Notes: a model not told the origin generated them from the sequence alone. Shown: positions 1 through 7,554, numbered from the stretch's first letter. The stretch: 13,711 nucleotides of DNA from Gammaproteobacteria bacterium (GCA_013152045.1 JAADGZ010000080.1:1-13711), one strand, 5' to 3'. Program-made: numbers and translations.

Positions 1-2
1 CA

Positions 3-200
3 CAGACCGTCCCAGGGCTATCGCACAGGCTCCTCACCGAACGCCTCGAAGAGTTGCAGGAGGCCGACCTCATCACGATCGATCCATTGATCAAGCTTCG
101 GTATGCATTCCCACGCAGAGCGTGGGAACGAGAGAATATTATCGCCACGGAGGGGTCCTGCATTACGTGTTGCGCCAGCTGGCAAGCTATGGATAATTAA
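3..200 (+). pseudogene. Fragment resembling an HxlR-type winged-helix regulator, 5' end outside the window
   Basis: The frame is open from the window edge to a TAA at 198-200. Its first part reads VPGLSHRLLTERLEELQEAD, followed by LI. This is the pattern of the recognition helix and following helix of HxlR-family regulators (PGIS..mLtq.L.eLe..GLI). After about position 90 the resemblance stops. No VEYSLT-like wing follows, and the frame runs through the REP-like hairpin at 108-128 and into unrelated residues. The first 60 bases are about 63% GC, richer than the rest of the window. I infer a truncated gene remnant whose 3' end was replaced by repeat DNA. The family assignment rests on about 25 residues and is tentative. 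Confidence 0.4.
101..131. repeat. REP-like palindrome (perfect 9-bp stem, 3-base loop)
   Basis: TTCCCACGC (108-116) and GCGTGGGAA (120-128) are perfect reverse complements around the loop AGA, in the context GTATGCA...CGAGAGA. From memory, short repeats with a TTCCCACGC..GCGTGGGAA core are abundant between genes in several gammaproteobacteria, in the manner of REP elements mobilised by RAYT transposases. Only one copy is present here, so its repetitive nature cannot be shown from this window. Confidence 0.6.
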
Positions 201-345
201 GGCAAAGGACGCAGAAGCTGTATAATTTTGATTATTAATAATTTTTTCTTTGCGTCTTAGCGCCTTTGCGTTCTCTGCGTTTATAACACAAACCTTTGTG
301 CCTTTAAGTGCCTGTGGTGCTTCGCTTTGCTCTGCGCCAACCTAC
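201..345. repeat. Degenerate GCG/CTTTG-rich intergenic repeat with imperfect inverted arms
   Basis: GGCAAAGGACGCAGAAG (201-217) is an imperfect inverted partner of CTTTGCGTCTTAGCGCC (248-264). The two are separated by an AT-rich stretch. After them come further variants of the same words: CCTTTGCG, CTCTGCG, CCTTTGTGCC, GTGGTGC, GCTTTGCTCTGCG. Sequences built from CTTTGCG-type words recur between genes in many environmental bacterial genomes. No gene is visible in this stretch. The boundaries are approximate and no mobile-element termini are evident. Confidence 0.4.
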
Positions 346-366
346 CCATTTACTCCTCCGAAGGCA

Positions 367-846
367 TCAAAACTCGGCGAGTTTGATCATTAACTGGAAA
401 TACAGCAAGCTGGCATACTTTGGGCTGATTCTCGGAATATAGGTTGCATTGACCGCAACATACTCATTGCCCACAGAAATAAATGGCAGGGCACCAAAAA
501 AAGGCCTCTCATTTCTGTAATCTTTACGGGTCATAACAAAACCAACGATACCCACATCAATATGCATGCCCGTATCGCTCGAACCCAACATGAAGCGTTT
601 CTTGGTTCCGCCGCCCAGATAATTTGAAGTTTGATTCTTGCTGTCTTTAAAACTACTGCCGGTCAGAAGAGGAATCCAGCTACCACGCGGTTTAAAATTA
701 TATTCAAACCCAAGCCCCCAGTTTTTCTCATTAAAATTCCTGCCGCGATCAAAATGGTAAGCTTTACCATTGATTATGCCATGCAGCTGATCAGCTAATA
801 GCAAACCAGGGAATAACAAAACAAGTAAAATAATTGTGATACGCAT
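367..846 (-). CDS. Small secreted beta-barrel outer-membrane protein, PagP-like
   Basis: This 159-residue protein starts with a signal peptide (MRITIILLVLLFPGLLLA, likely cleaved before Asp19) and ends in phenylalanine, as outer-membrane barrels usually do. The chosen ATG at 844-846 is preceded by GAGGGTGAG; a TTG 57 bases upstream would add a non-signal extension. The body alternates short hydrophobic strands with glycines and aromatics, fitting an eight-stranded barrel. It lines up with PagP, the lipid A palmitoyltransferase: a Tyr-His (His31), NEKNWGLGF (39-47) against NERPWGGGF, FKDS (66-69) against FKDS, a VTAR-like VMTRKDY, LPFISVG against LLPLASVG, and TYIP near the end. PagP catalysis uses one His and an Asp-Ser pair; His31, Asp68 and Ser69 are in corresponding places. 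Function as an acyltransferase is inferred, not shown. It may be a related barrel of other function. It is transcribed away from gspC. Confidence 0.6.
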   Translation of the reverse strand: MRITIILLVLLFPGLLLADQLHGIINGKAYHFDRGRNFNEKNWGLGFEYNFKPRGSWIPLLTGSSFKDSKNQTSNYLGGGTKKRFMLGSSDTGMHIDVGIVGFVMTRKDYRNERPFFGALPFISVGNEYVAVNATYIPRISPKYASLLYFQLMIKLAEF

Positions 847-1068
847 CTCACCCTCGTTGTGAATCAGTTCCTTGTATGGAATGCGTATCGACTTAAGAAT
901 CAATAACTTAAGAGTATTTTGTGATTTTTATATCTTAACTGCAAACAAAAACTTAGCTGCACTAAACTGTGTTTTGTCATATATTTGACGTGTCGTAATT
1001 AATGATTCCTAGCTATTTTGTTTAAATAATGAGCATTTTTTTGCTGTTCAGTGACAGGAGAAGAGTGA

Positions 1069-1116
1069 ATGTTCGAGTGTCTGGCAAAAACGGTCGTTTT
1101 TCATTCATATAAATGA
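1069..1116 (+). CDS. Possible 15-residue small ORF with a good ribosome-binding site
   Basis: AGGAG (1056-1060) lies 8 bases before the ATG at 1069. The encoded peptide is MFECLAKTVVFHSYK, ending at TGA 1114-1116. No family is recognised. Several possibilities remain open: a leader peptide, a remnant of an older gene, or a chance ORF in AT-rich DNA. It lies before both candidate + strand promoters for gspC, so a link to the gsp operon is not established. Confidence 0.2.
   Translation: MFECLAKTVVFHSYK
1086..1101. repeat. Inverted repeat, 7-bp arms, 2-base centre
   Basis: AAAAACG (1086-1092) and CGTTTTT (1095-1101) are perfect reverse complements around GT. The size and symmetry would suit an operator for a dimeric regulator in the divergent promoter region. 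A rho-independent terminator is less likely because the stem is mostly A:T and no upstream gene ends here. Its role is unknown. Confidence 0.25.
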
Positions 1117-1304
1117 CGTAAACTCCCGCACCTGACATCTACTGTATCTCGTTAAAGACTTATAATTGAAAATTAAGCCTACTTTTTTCTGGAAAAATCA
1201 GGAATTACGTCTTACAGTTACATTAAATCCTAGTTATAGCTTATAAATACTTGTATTATTTAATTTATTCACCAAAATTTAATTACTCTAAGGTGATTCC
1301 ACTG

Positions 1305-1358
1305 ATGTCTATATTTGTAATATGCCCGCCTGGACAAAGTACGCACAAGGGAAAATAA
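1305..1358 (+). CDS. Possible 17-residue leader ORF in frame with gspC
   Basis: AAGGTG (1290-1295) lies 9 bases before ATG 1305. The peptide is MSIFVICPPGQSTHKGK. It ends at TAA 1356-1358, directly followed by a second TAA (1359-1361) and then the GTG start of gspC at 1362, all in one frame. The gspC ribosome-binding site AAGGGA (1347-1352) lies inside this ORF, so ribosomes translating it would pass over that site and stop next to the gspC start. That arrangement allows translational coupling. It could also be chance. Confidence 0.3.
   Translation: MSIFVICPPGQSTHKGK
1347..1352 (+). promoter_or_regulatory. Ribosome-binding site of gspC
   Basis: AAGGGA lies 9 bases before GTG 1362. An in-frame TAA immediately precedes that GTG, so this site decides the gspC start. 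Confidence 0.6.
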
Positions 1359-1361
1359 TAA

Positions 1362-2273
1362 GTGCCATCTGCATCGTCCCGATTACTGTCAATATCTGAA
1401 AGCCCTCTGGTTCAGCGGCTACTAGCGGCATTTCAATCGCCAGAAACTAGCAAGCGTATGGCGCTGATCGTCAATATTGCTCTTATCTCGCTGGTTTCCT
1501 GGCTGCTGGCCGGTCTGACCTGGCAGCTGATTCCGTCTGACCAAGCTACATCGCAAGCAGTGCTATCCACCCGTCTGCCGGTCAGCAAACAATCAGCAAA
1601 ACCATCCATGGCAAATGTGATCTTGCTGCATCTGATGGGCGAGAGCAAACAATCGGCCATCAGCCGCCGATCAAACGGTCCTATCAAGGCACCGGACACA
1701 CATCTGCAACTTGCTCTACATGGCGTATTTGCTTGCGAAAATCCAGAACTGTCACTGGCCATTATTGCCGAGAAAAAAGGCAAGGATAAAACCTATCGTC
1801 AGGGTGAGAGTTTGCCCAATGGTGTACTGCTACATAAAATTTATGAAGATCGGGTCATTCTTTCTCGTAACGGCAAGTTTGAAACCCTGCGCCTGATTCG
1901 AAAACAGGCCAATTTTAAGGTCCGCAGTAGCCCGTCTCTGCCGGTTGCAGGTGAATTGCATCATTCCGCGCGCATCGATCAACTGAAGAAAAATTACCGG
2001 CGAGATCCGCAATCACTCTGGAAACAGATCCGCATTTCACCAGTCATGAAAAATGGCCGCATTGAAGGTTATCGATTTAGCCATAATGATCGTAGGCTGA
2101 TGAAAGATCTTGGGATACAGCCTCAGGATGTGATTACCGCCATCAACGGCACCCCGGTTACGGATACCGCTTCGTTAATGGAAATGATGGGCCGCATAGG
2201 GAACATGAATGAACTTAATCTCACCCTGCGTCGCAATGGACAAATTAAAGATATCACTGTCCGCTTCGATTAA
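1362..2273 (+). CDS. gspC: Type II secretion system protein GspC (inner-membrane/secretin connector)
   Basis: GspC spans the inner membrane once and links the inner-membrane platform to the secretin GspD in the periplasm. The 303-residue protein has a short cytoplasmic head and one membrane segment at about 34-53. A linker contains an ILLHLMG stretch matching the family's ..HLFG motif. The homology-region domain lies at about 112-180 (LALHGVF...YRQGESLPNGVLLHKIYEDRVIL) and a PDZ-like domain at about 225-303 (LGIQPQDVITAINGTPVTD). The start is GTG with AAGGGA 9 bases upstream; the codon just before it is TAA, so no longer form is possible. Length is normal for the family, and the PDZ-type ending separates it from PilP-like proteins. 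It is the first gene of the operon. Confidence 0.96.
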   Translation: MPSASSRLLSISESPLVQRLLAAFQSPETSKRMALIVNIALISLVSWLLAGLTWQLIPSDQATSQAVLSTRLPVSKQSAKPSMANVILLHLMGESKQSAISRRSNGPIKAPDTHLQLALHGVFACENPELSLAIIAEKKGKDKTYRQGESLPNGVLLHKIYEDRVILSRNGKFETLRLIRKQANFKVRSSPSLPVAGELHHSARIDQLKKNYRRDPQSLWKQIRISPVMKNGRIEGYRFSHNDRRLMKDLGIQPQDVITAINGTPVTDTASLMEMMGRIGNMNELNLTLRRNGQIKDITVRFD

Positions 2274-2319
2274 CTGTACGAATTAAAACCCTTTACCTCT
2301 AGAGAGCAGTTTTTTACAG

Positions 2320-4323
2320 ATGAAGTATCACCTGAAAAGATTACCAAGAAATATAGGACAGCTGTTATCACTTGTCTGCCTGATGCTGACACTCAACTGC
2401 AGTGTGTATGCAAAAGATCAGATTACGCTGAACTTTTCCGACACCGACATTAACGCCGTCATCAACGCCGTAGCCAAACTGACGAACAAGAATTTTATCG
2501 TTGATCCCCGGGTCAAGGGTAAGGTAACGGTTATAACCCATCAGTCCCTGAGTAAGGAGGAGGTTTACAAAGTTTTCCTTTCCGTGCTCAAGGTGCATGG
2601 CTATGCCGCCATTCCCGGCGAGTCAGTCATCAAAATCGTACCTGAGGTCAATGCCAAACAGGACAGCATCCCCACGGTCACCCATGCTCGTTTTAGTGAC
2701 GGTGACGGCATTGTCACCGAAGTCATCAAGATAAAGAATGTCAATGCCGCGCAATTGGTGCCAATCCTGCGCCCGCTGGTGCCACAACGCGGTCACCTGG
2801 CCGCCTACCCTGCGTCCAATGTCATTCTCATCTCTGACAGCGCCGCCAATATTGCTCGTTTGGCCCTGATCATCAAGCGTATCGACCTACCTGTGCATGA
2901 GGGAATCGAGGTTATCAGTCTTAAATATGCGACTGCCTCCGAAGTGGTACGGATAATCAACCAACTTAATCGGCCCAATATCAAAAACAAACCTAATATT
3001 ACCGTTGTCGCCGATGATCGTACCAACAGTATTCTGCTCGGCGGTGCACCCAGCGCCCGACTTCGCCTGCGGGCTATCATTTCACATATGGATGTTCCCG
3101 TAGATATCGGTGGCGATGCTCATGTTATCTATTTACGTTACGCCAAAGCCAAAGATCTTGTCTCGGTTCTGACCGGAGTCAGTAAATCCTTAAGCACTCC
3201 CCGTGGCAAAGGCAAGCAGGTTGCCTCGCAACGTCGGGCTAACGTTTCCATCCAGGCCGATGAAGGCAGTAACGCGCTGGTCATCAACGCACCCCCCAGT
3301 GTATTTCGCTCACTACGAAATGTTATTAGCAAGCTGGATATCAAACGCGCGCAGATTATTGTGGAATCAGTTATCGCCGAACTGTCCTACCAAAAAGCGT
3401 CTGAGTTTGGCGTGCAGTGGGCCGCCGATGGCAGCTCGGGCGGCAATCGCAACGGCCCTATCGGCCTGGTCAATTTCAGCGCCGGTCCCGGTCTATTGTC
3501 ACTGGCCGGCGCTTCACTGGCTTCACCTCCATCTATTGATGGTATGACACTGGGACTCGGCAATTACAGTAACGGCAAGCTGAATCTTGGTGTGCTGATC
3601 CGTGCGCTGGCCGGGGATGCCGCAACCAATATTCTGTCTACTCCGACTCTGGTTACGATGGATAACCAGGAAGCCGAAATCGTGGTTGGACAAAATATCC
3701 CATTTCTAACAGGTTCCTACACCAGTACCGGCACCGGCAGTTCCACACCAGGCAATCCCTTTCAAACGATCAAACGTCAGGATGTGGGCCTGACTCTGAA
3801 AATCAAACCACAAATCAATGAAGGCAATACGATCAAGCTGGAAATTACCCAGGAAGTTTCCAGTCTCGCCGCCACCGTTGCCGGCAGTGCCGATCTGATC
3901 ACCAACAAACGTTCGATTAAAACCACGGTCATGGTCAATGATGATCAAATGGTAGTGCTAGGTGGTCTAATTGAAGATTCTCTGCGTGATACCGAACAGA
4001 AAGTACCGGGGCTGGGAGATATCCCGATCATTGGCTGGATGTTCAAATACAAGAAACAGAAAAAACAGAAAACCAATCTGATGGTCTTTATACATCCCAC
4101 CATTTTGAAAAGTGATGAAACAGTCGATTACTACACCAATGAAAAATATAATTACATTCGTAGCCGGCAGATAAAACTTAGCCGTAAGGGTCTGAGTCTG
4201 CTGAGTAATAAAGAAATACCTATAATGCCGGAAAGAAATAATATTCAGCCTTTGCCACCACGCTATATGCCAGCTGATAGCGTGCTGGATCTTAATATTA
4301 CTCAGCCTCCCGGAGTGCAATAA
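2320..4323 (+). CDS. gspD: Type II secretion system secretin GspD
   Basis: GspD forms the outer-membrane channel through which folded proteins leave the periplasm. The 667-residue precursor has a signal peptide (basic N-terminus, hydrophobic core, likely cut after VYA31). The N0 domain lies at about 34-105 (ITLNFSDTDINAVINAVAKL). Three ring-building repeats follow at about 132-190, 195-260 and 264-342, then the secretin domain from about 343 to 600. The secretin motif VPGLGDIPIIGWMFK begins at residue 562, and GQNIPFLTG marks the gate region. About 65 residues follow the barrel and include a likely pilotin-binding S-domain, although no pilotin gene is in the window. Cys27 is not in a proper lipobox (LTLNC), so GspD is not expected to be a lipoprotein. 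It follows gspC by 46 bases. Confidence 0.98.
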   Translation: MKYHLKRLPRNIGQLLSLVCLMLTLNCSVYAKDQITLNFSDTDINAVINAVAKLTNKNFIVDPRVKGKVTVITHQSLSKEEVYKVFLSVLKVHGYAAIPGESVIKIVPEVNAKQDSIPTVTHARFSDGDGIVTEVIKIKNVNAAQLVPILRPLVPQRGHLAAYPASNVILISDSAANIARLALIIKRIDLPVHEGIEVISLKYATASEVVRIINQLNRPNIKNKPNITVVADDRTNSILLGGAPSARLRLRAIISHMDVPVDIGGDAHVIYLRYAKAKDLVSVLTGVSKSLSTPRGKGKQVASQRRANVSIQADEGSNALVINAPPSVFRSLRNVISKLDIKRAQIIVESVIAELSYQKASEFGVQWAADGSSGGNRNGPIGLVNFSAGPGLLSLAGASLASPPSIDGMTLGLGNYSNGKLNLGVLIRALAGDAATNILSTPTLVTMDNQEAEIVVGQNIPFLTGSYTSTGTGSSTPGNPFQTIKRQDVGLTLKIKPQINEGNTIKLEITQEVSSLAATVAGSADLITNKRSIKTTVMVNDDQMVVLGGLIEDSLRDTEQKVPGLGDIPIIGWMFKYKKQKKQKTNLMVFIHPTILKSDETVDYYTNEKYNYIRSRQIKLSRKGLSLLSNKEIPIMPERNNIQPLPPRYMPADSVLDLNITQPPGVQ

Positions 4324-4326
4324 ACC

Positions 4327-5840
4327 GTGGCAGACGAATCACTTCTGACACCGCTGGTGCCTGAAAAAGCCACCGCTGCGGTTCCTTTTTCCTTTGCCAA
4401 GCGACATGGCCTGCTAGTGACTGGAATCACGGATGCCGGACTGGATGTTGTCTATCGCAGTTCGCTCGACCACCACGCGCTAATTGAACTGCAACGCTAT
4501 TACAGCCAGCCGATGGCCTTACGTCAGGTTGATGACAGTGAGTTTGATACCTGTCTGCAGCAGTCCTATGAAGATCAATCCAACCAGACGATGGAATCTG
4601 TCGAAGGCCTGGGTGATGAGCTGGATCTGGATAGTGTCGCCCAAGCGCTGGCCGAACCGGAAGATCTGATCGAAAATGAAGATGAAGCACCGATCATTCG
4701 TCTGATCAATGCCCTGCTGACCCAGGCCATCAAGGAAGGCGCGTCCGACATCCATGTGGAACCCTTTGAGTCGCGCCTGGTAGTGCGTTTTCGCGTCGAT
4801 GGCGTTCTGCGTGAAGTACTGCAACCCAAGCGGGTACTAGCACCGCTGATCGTTTCGCGGATCAAGGTCATGGCGAAACTAGATATTGCCGAAAAACGCC
4901 TGCCACAAGATGGCCGTATTTCTCTGCGTATCGCCGGCCGCTCGGTAGATGTGCGTGTTTCCACCCTGCCATCAGGCCAGGGTGAACGCGTGGTCATGCG
5001 TATTCTGGATAAACAGGCCGAACGACTCGATCTTGACCACCTCGGTCTAGATGATGCTTCTCACCAGTTACTGAACGATATGATTCACCGCCCGCATGGC
5101 ATTGTTCTGGTTACCGGGCCAACCGGTTCCGGTAAAACCACCACGCTCTACGCCATTCTCAACCGGCTCAACAACAAGAGTCGCAACATCATGACGGTTG
5201 AGGAACCGATCGAGTACTACCTCGACGGCATTGGCCAGACCCAGGTCAATCCCAAGGTGAACCTGACCTTCGCCCGCGGCCTGCGAGCTATTCTGCGTCA
5301 GGATCCCGATGTGGTGATGGTCGGTGAAATCCGCGATCTGGAAACCGTGGAAATCGCCGTGCAGGCCAGTCTCACCGGCCACATGGTGTTTTCCACCCTG
5401 CATACCAATACGGCCATCGGCGCTATCACCCGCCTGCGCGACATGGGCGTCGAACCTTTCCTGCTCTCATCCAGTCTGGAAGGCATACTTGTGCCCAACG
5501 GTTGGTGCGCAGTCTCTGTGAACACTGCAAGATAACCTATACCGCCAGCGAAGCGGAGTGCGAATCGCTGGGTTTTAACCCGGATATTCCGCCTGAACTC
5601 TACCGCGCCAGGGGCTGTGAACATTGTAACCAGCTGGGCTATCGCGGTCGTACCGGCATTTATGAACTGATCATGGTTGATAATACGCTACGTAGCATGA
5701 TTCACGACGGTGCCGGTGAGCAAGAAATGGAAGCGCATGTACGCCTGAGTCGTCCCGGCATCTTCACTGATGGCCTGCGCCGTATTCTACTGGGTGAAAC
5801 CAGTATGGAAGAAGTGCTGCGCGTCACTCAGGAAAAGTAG
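4327..5840 (+). pseudogene. gspE: Type II secretion ATPase GspE, interrupted by a frameshift
   Basis: GspE is the cytoplasmic hexameric ATPase that drives pseudopilus assembly, docking on GspL and GspF. From GTG 4327 the frame gives an N-terminal GspL-binding region, Walker A GPTGSGKTT (264-272, Lys270), Asp-box MTVEEPIEYY, Walker B DVVMVGEIRD (Glu334) and His-box TGHMVFSTLHTN. After Leu388 it derails into about 14 unrelated residues and stops at TAA 5533-5535. From 5493 a different frame resumes the family sequence AQRLVRSLC and continues uninterrupted to TAG 5840. That part contains the zinc element, Cys397/Cys400 and Cys430/Cys433 in the corrected numbering, and GYRGRTGIYEL. Removing two bases at 5490-5493 yields a 503-residue protein, the usual GspE length, with family spacing (SSLEGIL-AQRLVR). 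As written, the product lacks the zinc element and C-terminus and would probably be non-functional. Confidence 0.93.
5490..5493 (+). other. Frameshift site in gspE: apparent TG duplication
   Basis: The bases read ATACTT-GTG-CCCAAC. The family pattern GVLAQRLVR needs CTT followed directly by GCC, so TGTG appears where TG is expected. No canonical -1 slippery heptamer (X XXY YYZ) is present: the codons here are GTG CCC AAC. A mutation or a sequencing/assembly error is therefore more likely than programmed recoding. Confidence 0.8.
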
Positions 5841-5846
5841 TCAATC

Positions 5847-7061
5847 ATGGGCGCGTATGAATACACAGCCTTGAATGCCAGGGGGGCAGAGAAAAAAGGC
5901 ATCATGGAAGGCGACAGCTCGCGCCAAATCCGCCAGCAATTGCGCGAACAGAATTTGATTCCACTTAAGGTGGAGGAAGTCACAAAGCAAGAGCGACAAC
6001 AGAAGGGAAAAAACAGCCTGGGCGGTGGCGTCAGCATCATGGCGCTGGCATTGATGACGCGACAACTGGCAACCTTGTCGCGCACCGGCACGCCTCTGGC
6101 TGATGCGCTGGCGACCGTCGGCCGTCAGACCGACAAGCCGCGCATGAAAAGCCTGCTCATGGCGCTTCGTGCCCAGGTACTGGAAGGTCATACCCTGGCC
6201 GATGCCTTCGCCAACTTCCCCAATATCTTCGATAGCCTCTATGTTGCCACCGTGCGTGCAGGTGAACACTCCGGGCATCTTGATCTGATCCTGGAACGTC
6301 TGGCGGAATACACCGAAAACCGCCAACAGATGCGTCAGAAAGTACAAATGGCCTTACTCTACCCGGTTATTCTAACGGTCATGGCTATTCTTGTGGTCAG
6401 TGCTTTACTAGCTTTTGTGGTTCCTCAAGTGGTACAGGTATTCGAAAATACTGGTCAGGCTTTGCCCTGGCTAACCCGCGCCCTGATCGCCAGCAGCGCG
6501 TTCTTACGCGCTAATTTCCCCTATTTGCTCGCCTTGATCGGATTTCTTATCTACCTGTTCCGCTGGTTGATGAAAAAAGAAGCCTTTCGGCTGCGTATGC
6601 ACCGACTGGTTCTGCATATCCCGGTTGTCGGCACCCTGGTGCAAGGGATGAACACAGCACGCATGGCACGCACGCTCAGTATTCTCAGCGCCAGTAGCGT
6701 ACCATTGCTCGAAGCCCTGCATATATCCGCTCAGGTGCTGACCAATATTCCCATGCGCCAGTCCGTGGAGCAGGCGACCATACGGGTACGTGAAGGCACC
6801 AGTCTGGCCCAGGCGCTAGAACAGAGTGGCTACTTTCCGCCGCTACTGATCCAGCTTATCAGCGGTGGTGAAGCCAGTGGTGAACTGGAACAAATGCTGG
6901 AACATGCTGCCATCAGCCAGGAGCGTGAGTTGCATTCGATTATCGCCACCCTCTTCGGCCTATTGGAACCCTTGATTATTGTGGCGATGGGCGGTGTCGT
7001 ACTGGTCATCGTACTAGCCATACTGCTACCCATTTTTGAAATGAACCAACTGGTTCATTAA
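5847..7061 (+). CDS. gspF: Type II secretion system inner-membrane platform protein GspF
   Basis: GspF is the polytopic inner-membrane protein at the centre of the assembly platform, thought to transmit motion from the GspE ATPase to the pseudopilins. The 404 residues match the family length. The N-terminus is typical ([24 protein letters not shown]). Two repeated cytoplasmic T2SF domains start near 63 ([20 protein letters not shown]) and near 270 ([19 protein letters not shown]), each with the ..AGE/GGE.SG.L...L pattern. Membrane segments lie at about 169-194, 226-243 and 375-397. The gene starts 6 bases after the gspE stop, with an AGGAAAAG ribosome-binding site inside the end of gspE, so its translation is probably coupled to the downstream part of gspE. 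Confidence 0.97.
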   Translation: MGAYEYTALNARGAEKKGIMEGDSSRQIRQQLREQNLIPLKVEEVTKQERQQKGKNSLGGGVSIMALALMTRQLATLSRTGTPLADALATVGRQTDKPRMKSLLMALRAQVLEGHTLADAFANFPNIFDSLYVATVRAGEHSGHLDLILERLAEYTENRQQMRQKVQMALLYPVILTVMAILVVSALLAFVVPQVVQVFENTGQALPWLTRALIASSAFLRANFPYLLALIGFLIYLFRWLMKKEAFRLRMHRLVLHIPVVGTLVQGMNTARMARTLSILSASSVPLLEALHISAQVLTNIPMRQSVEQATIRVREGTSLAQALEQSGYFPPLLIQLISGGEASGELEQMLEHAAISQERELHSIIATLFGLLEPLIIVAMGGVVLVIVLAILLPIFEMNQLVH

Positions 7062-7086
7062 AATAACTTTCATGCATCTTTGTTAC

Positions 7087-7091
7087 AGGAG
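7087..7091 (+). promoter_or_regulatory. Ribosome-binding site that decides the gspG start
   Basis: AGGAG lies 7 bases before GTG 7099. The alternative in-frame ATG at 7072 has no purine-rich sequence upstream. Confidence 0.6.
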
Positions 7092-7098
7092 AAAACAG

Positions 7099-7554
7099 GT
7101 GAACCACTTTCCATCTCAGGCAAAATCCCAGTTACCACGGTCCACTGATCAGTCAGGTTTTACGTTGATTGAAATCATGGTGGTGATCGTTATTCTCGGT
7201 ATCCTTGCCGCGGTCGTAGTACCTAATATTATGAGCCGTCCGGGTGAAGCGCGTATTGCTAAAGCCAAACAAGACATTCGCGCCCTCAGCACCGCCTTGG
7301 ATCTTTACAAACTGGACAACTATACCTACCCCACCACCGATCAGGGCATCGAGGCACTGGCCACCAAGCCCACTACTCCGCCCATTCCCAAGCACTACCG
7401 CAAGAAAGGCTATGTAAAAAGAGCGCCCATGGATCCGTGGCAAAACCCATATCAGTACCTTAACCCTGGTGAACATGGCCCTATCGATATCTATTCACTG
7501 GGCCCGGATCAAACGCCCAGTGAAGATGACATCGGTAACTGGATGCTGGAGTAA
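7099..7554 (+). CDS. gspG: Type II secretion major pseudopilin GspG
   Basis: GspG is the main subunit of the periplasmic pseudopilus. The prepilin peptidase site is SG|FTLIE, with Glu at +5 of the mature chain, followed by the hydrophobic helix [19 protein letters not shown]. The mature protein is about 131 residues and carries the family motifs [30 protein letters not shown] and [12 protein letters not shown] 7099 is preferred because AGGAG lies 7 bases upstream. This gives a 20-residue leader, long for a pseudopilin; ATG 7072 would give 29 residues without a ribosome-binding site. The C-terminal loop [15 protein letters not shown], where GspG proteins usually bind calcium, is shorter than the glycine-rich loop I associate with the enterobacterial and Vibrio proteins. 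Acidic residues remain. Confidence 0.95.
   Translation: MNHFPSQAKSQLPRSTDQSGFTLIEIMVVIVILGILAAVVVPNIMSRPGEARIAKAKQDIRALSTALDLYKLDNYTYPTTDQGIEALATKPTTPPIPKHYRKKGYVKRAPMDPWQNPYQYLNPGEHGPIDIYSLGPDQTPSEDDIGNWMLE

Larger units (their letters stand above)
847..1361. other. AT-rich divergent intergenic region upstream of the gsp operon
   Basis: About 515 bases separate the PagP-like gene from gspC, and the promoters of both should lie here. On the + strand a perfect -10 hexamer TATAAT occurs at 1161-1166, but no good -35 sits at the right distance. A second weak candidate is CTTACA (1211-1216) with TATAGC (1235-1240). On the minus strand TATAAA is readable at 927-932. The region holds two short ORFs with Shine-Dalgarno sequences (1069-1116 and 1305-1358) and an inverted repeat at 1086-1101. 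No promoter assignment is firm. Confidence 0.5.

Noticed and set aside
1..366. CRISPR array or intact insertion sequence at the left edge
   Set aside because: The repeated words are irregular, without uniform spacers, and no transposase frame or terminal repeats with target duplication are visible.
847..903. Longer form of the PagP-like protein starting at TTG 903
   Set aside because: It would place 19 polar residues ahead of a clean signal peptide, whereas ATG 846 has a good ribosome-binding site just upstream.
2398..2400. Cys27 of GspD as a lipidation site
   Set aside because: The residues before it are LTLN; Asn at -1 does not fit a lipobox, while VYA31 followed by KD fits ordinary signal peptidase cleavage.
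2805..3344. Minus-strand ORFs opposite gspD
   Set aside because: Arginine- and serine-rich composition typical of antisense shadows; the + strand secretin is unambiguous.
5488..5500. Programmed -1 frameshift in gspE
   Set aside because: A -1 shift would join the frames, but the codons GTG CCC AAC contain no canonical slippery heptamer, and removing a duplicated TG gives the family spacing exactly. Mutation or sequence error is simpler.
5841..6347. Minus-strand 168-codon ORF opposite gspF
   Set aside because: It lies wholly opposite gspF, has no recognisable motif or ribosome-binding context, and is a shadow of the real gene.
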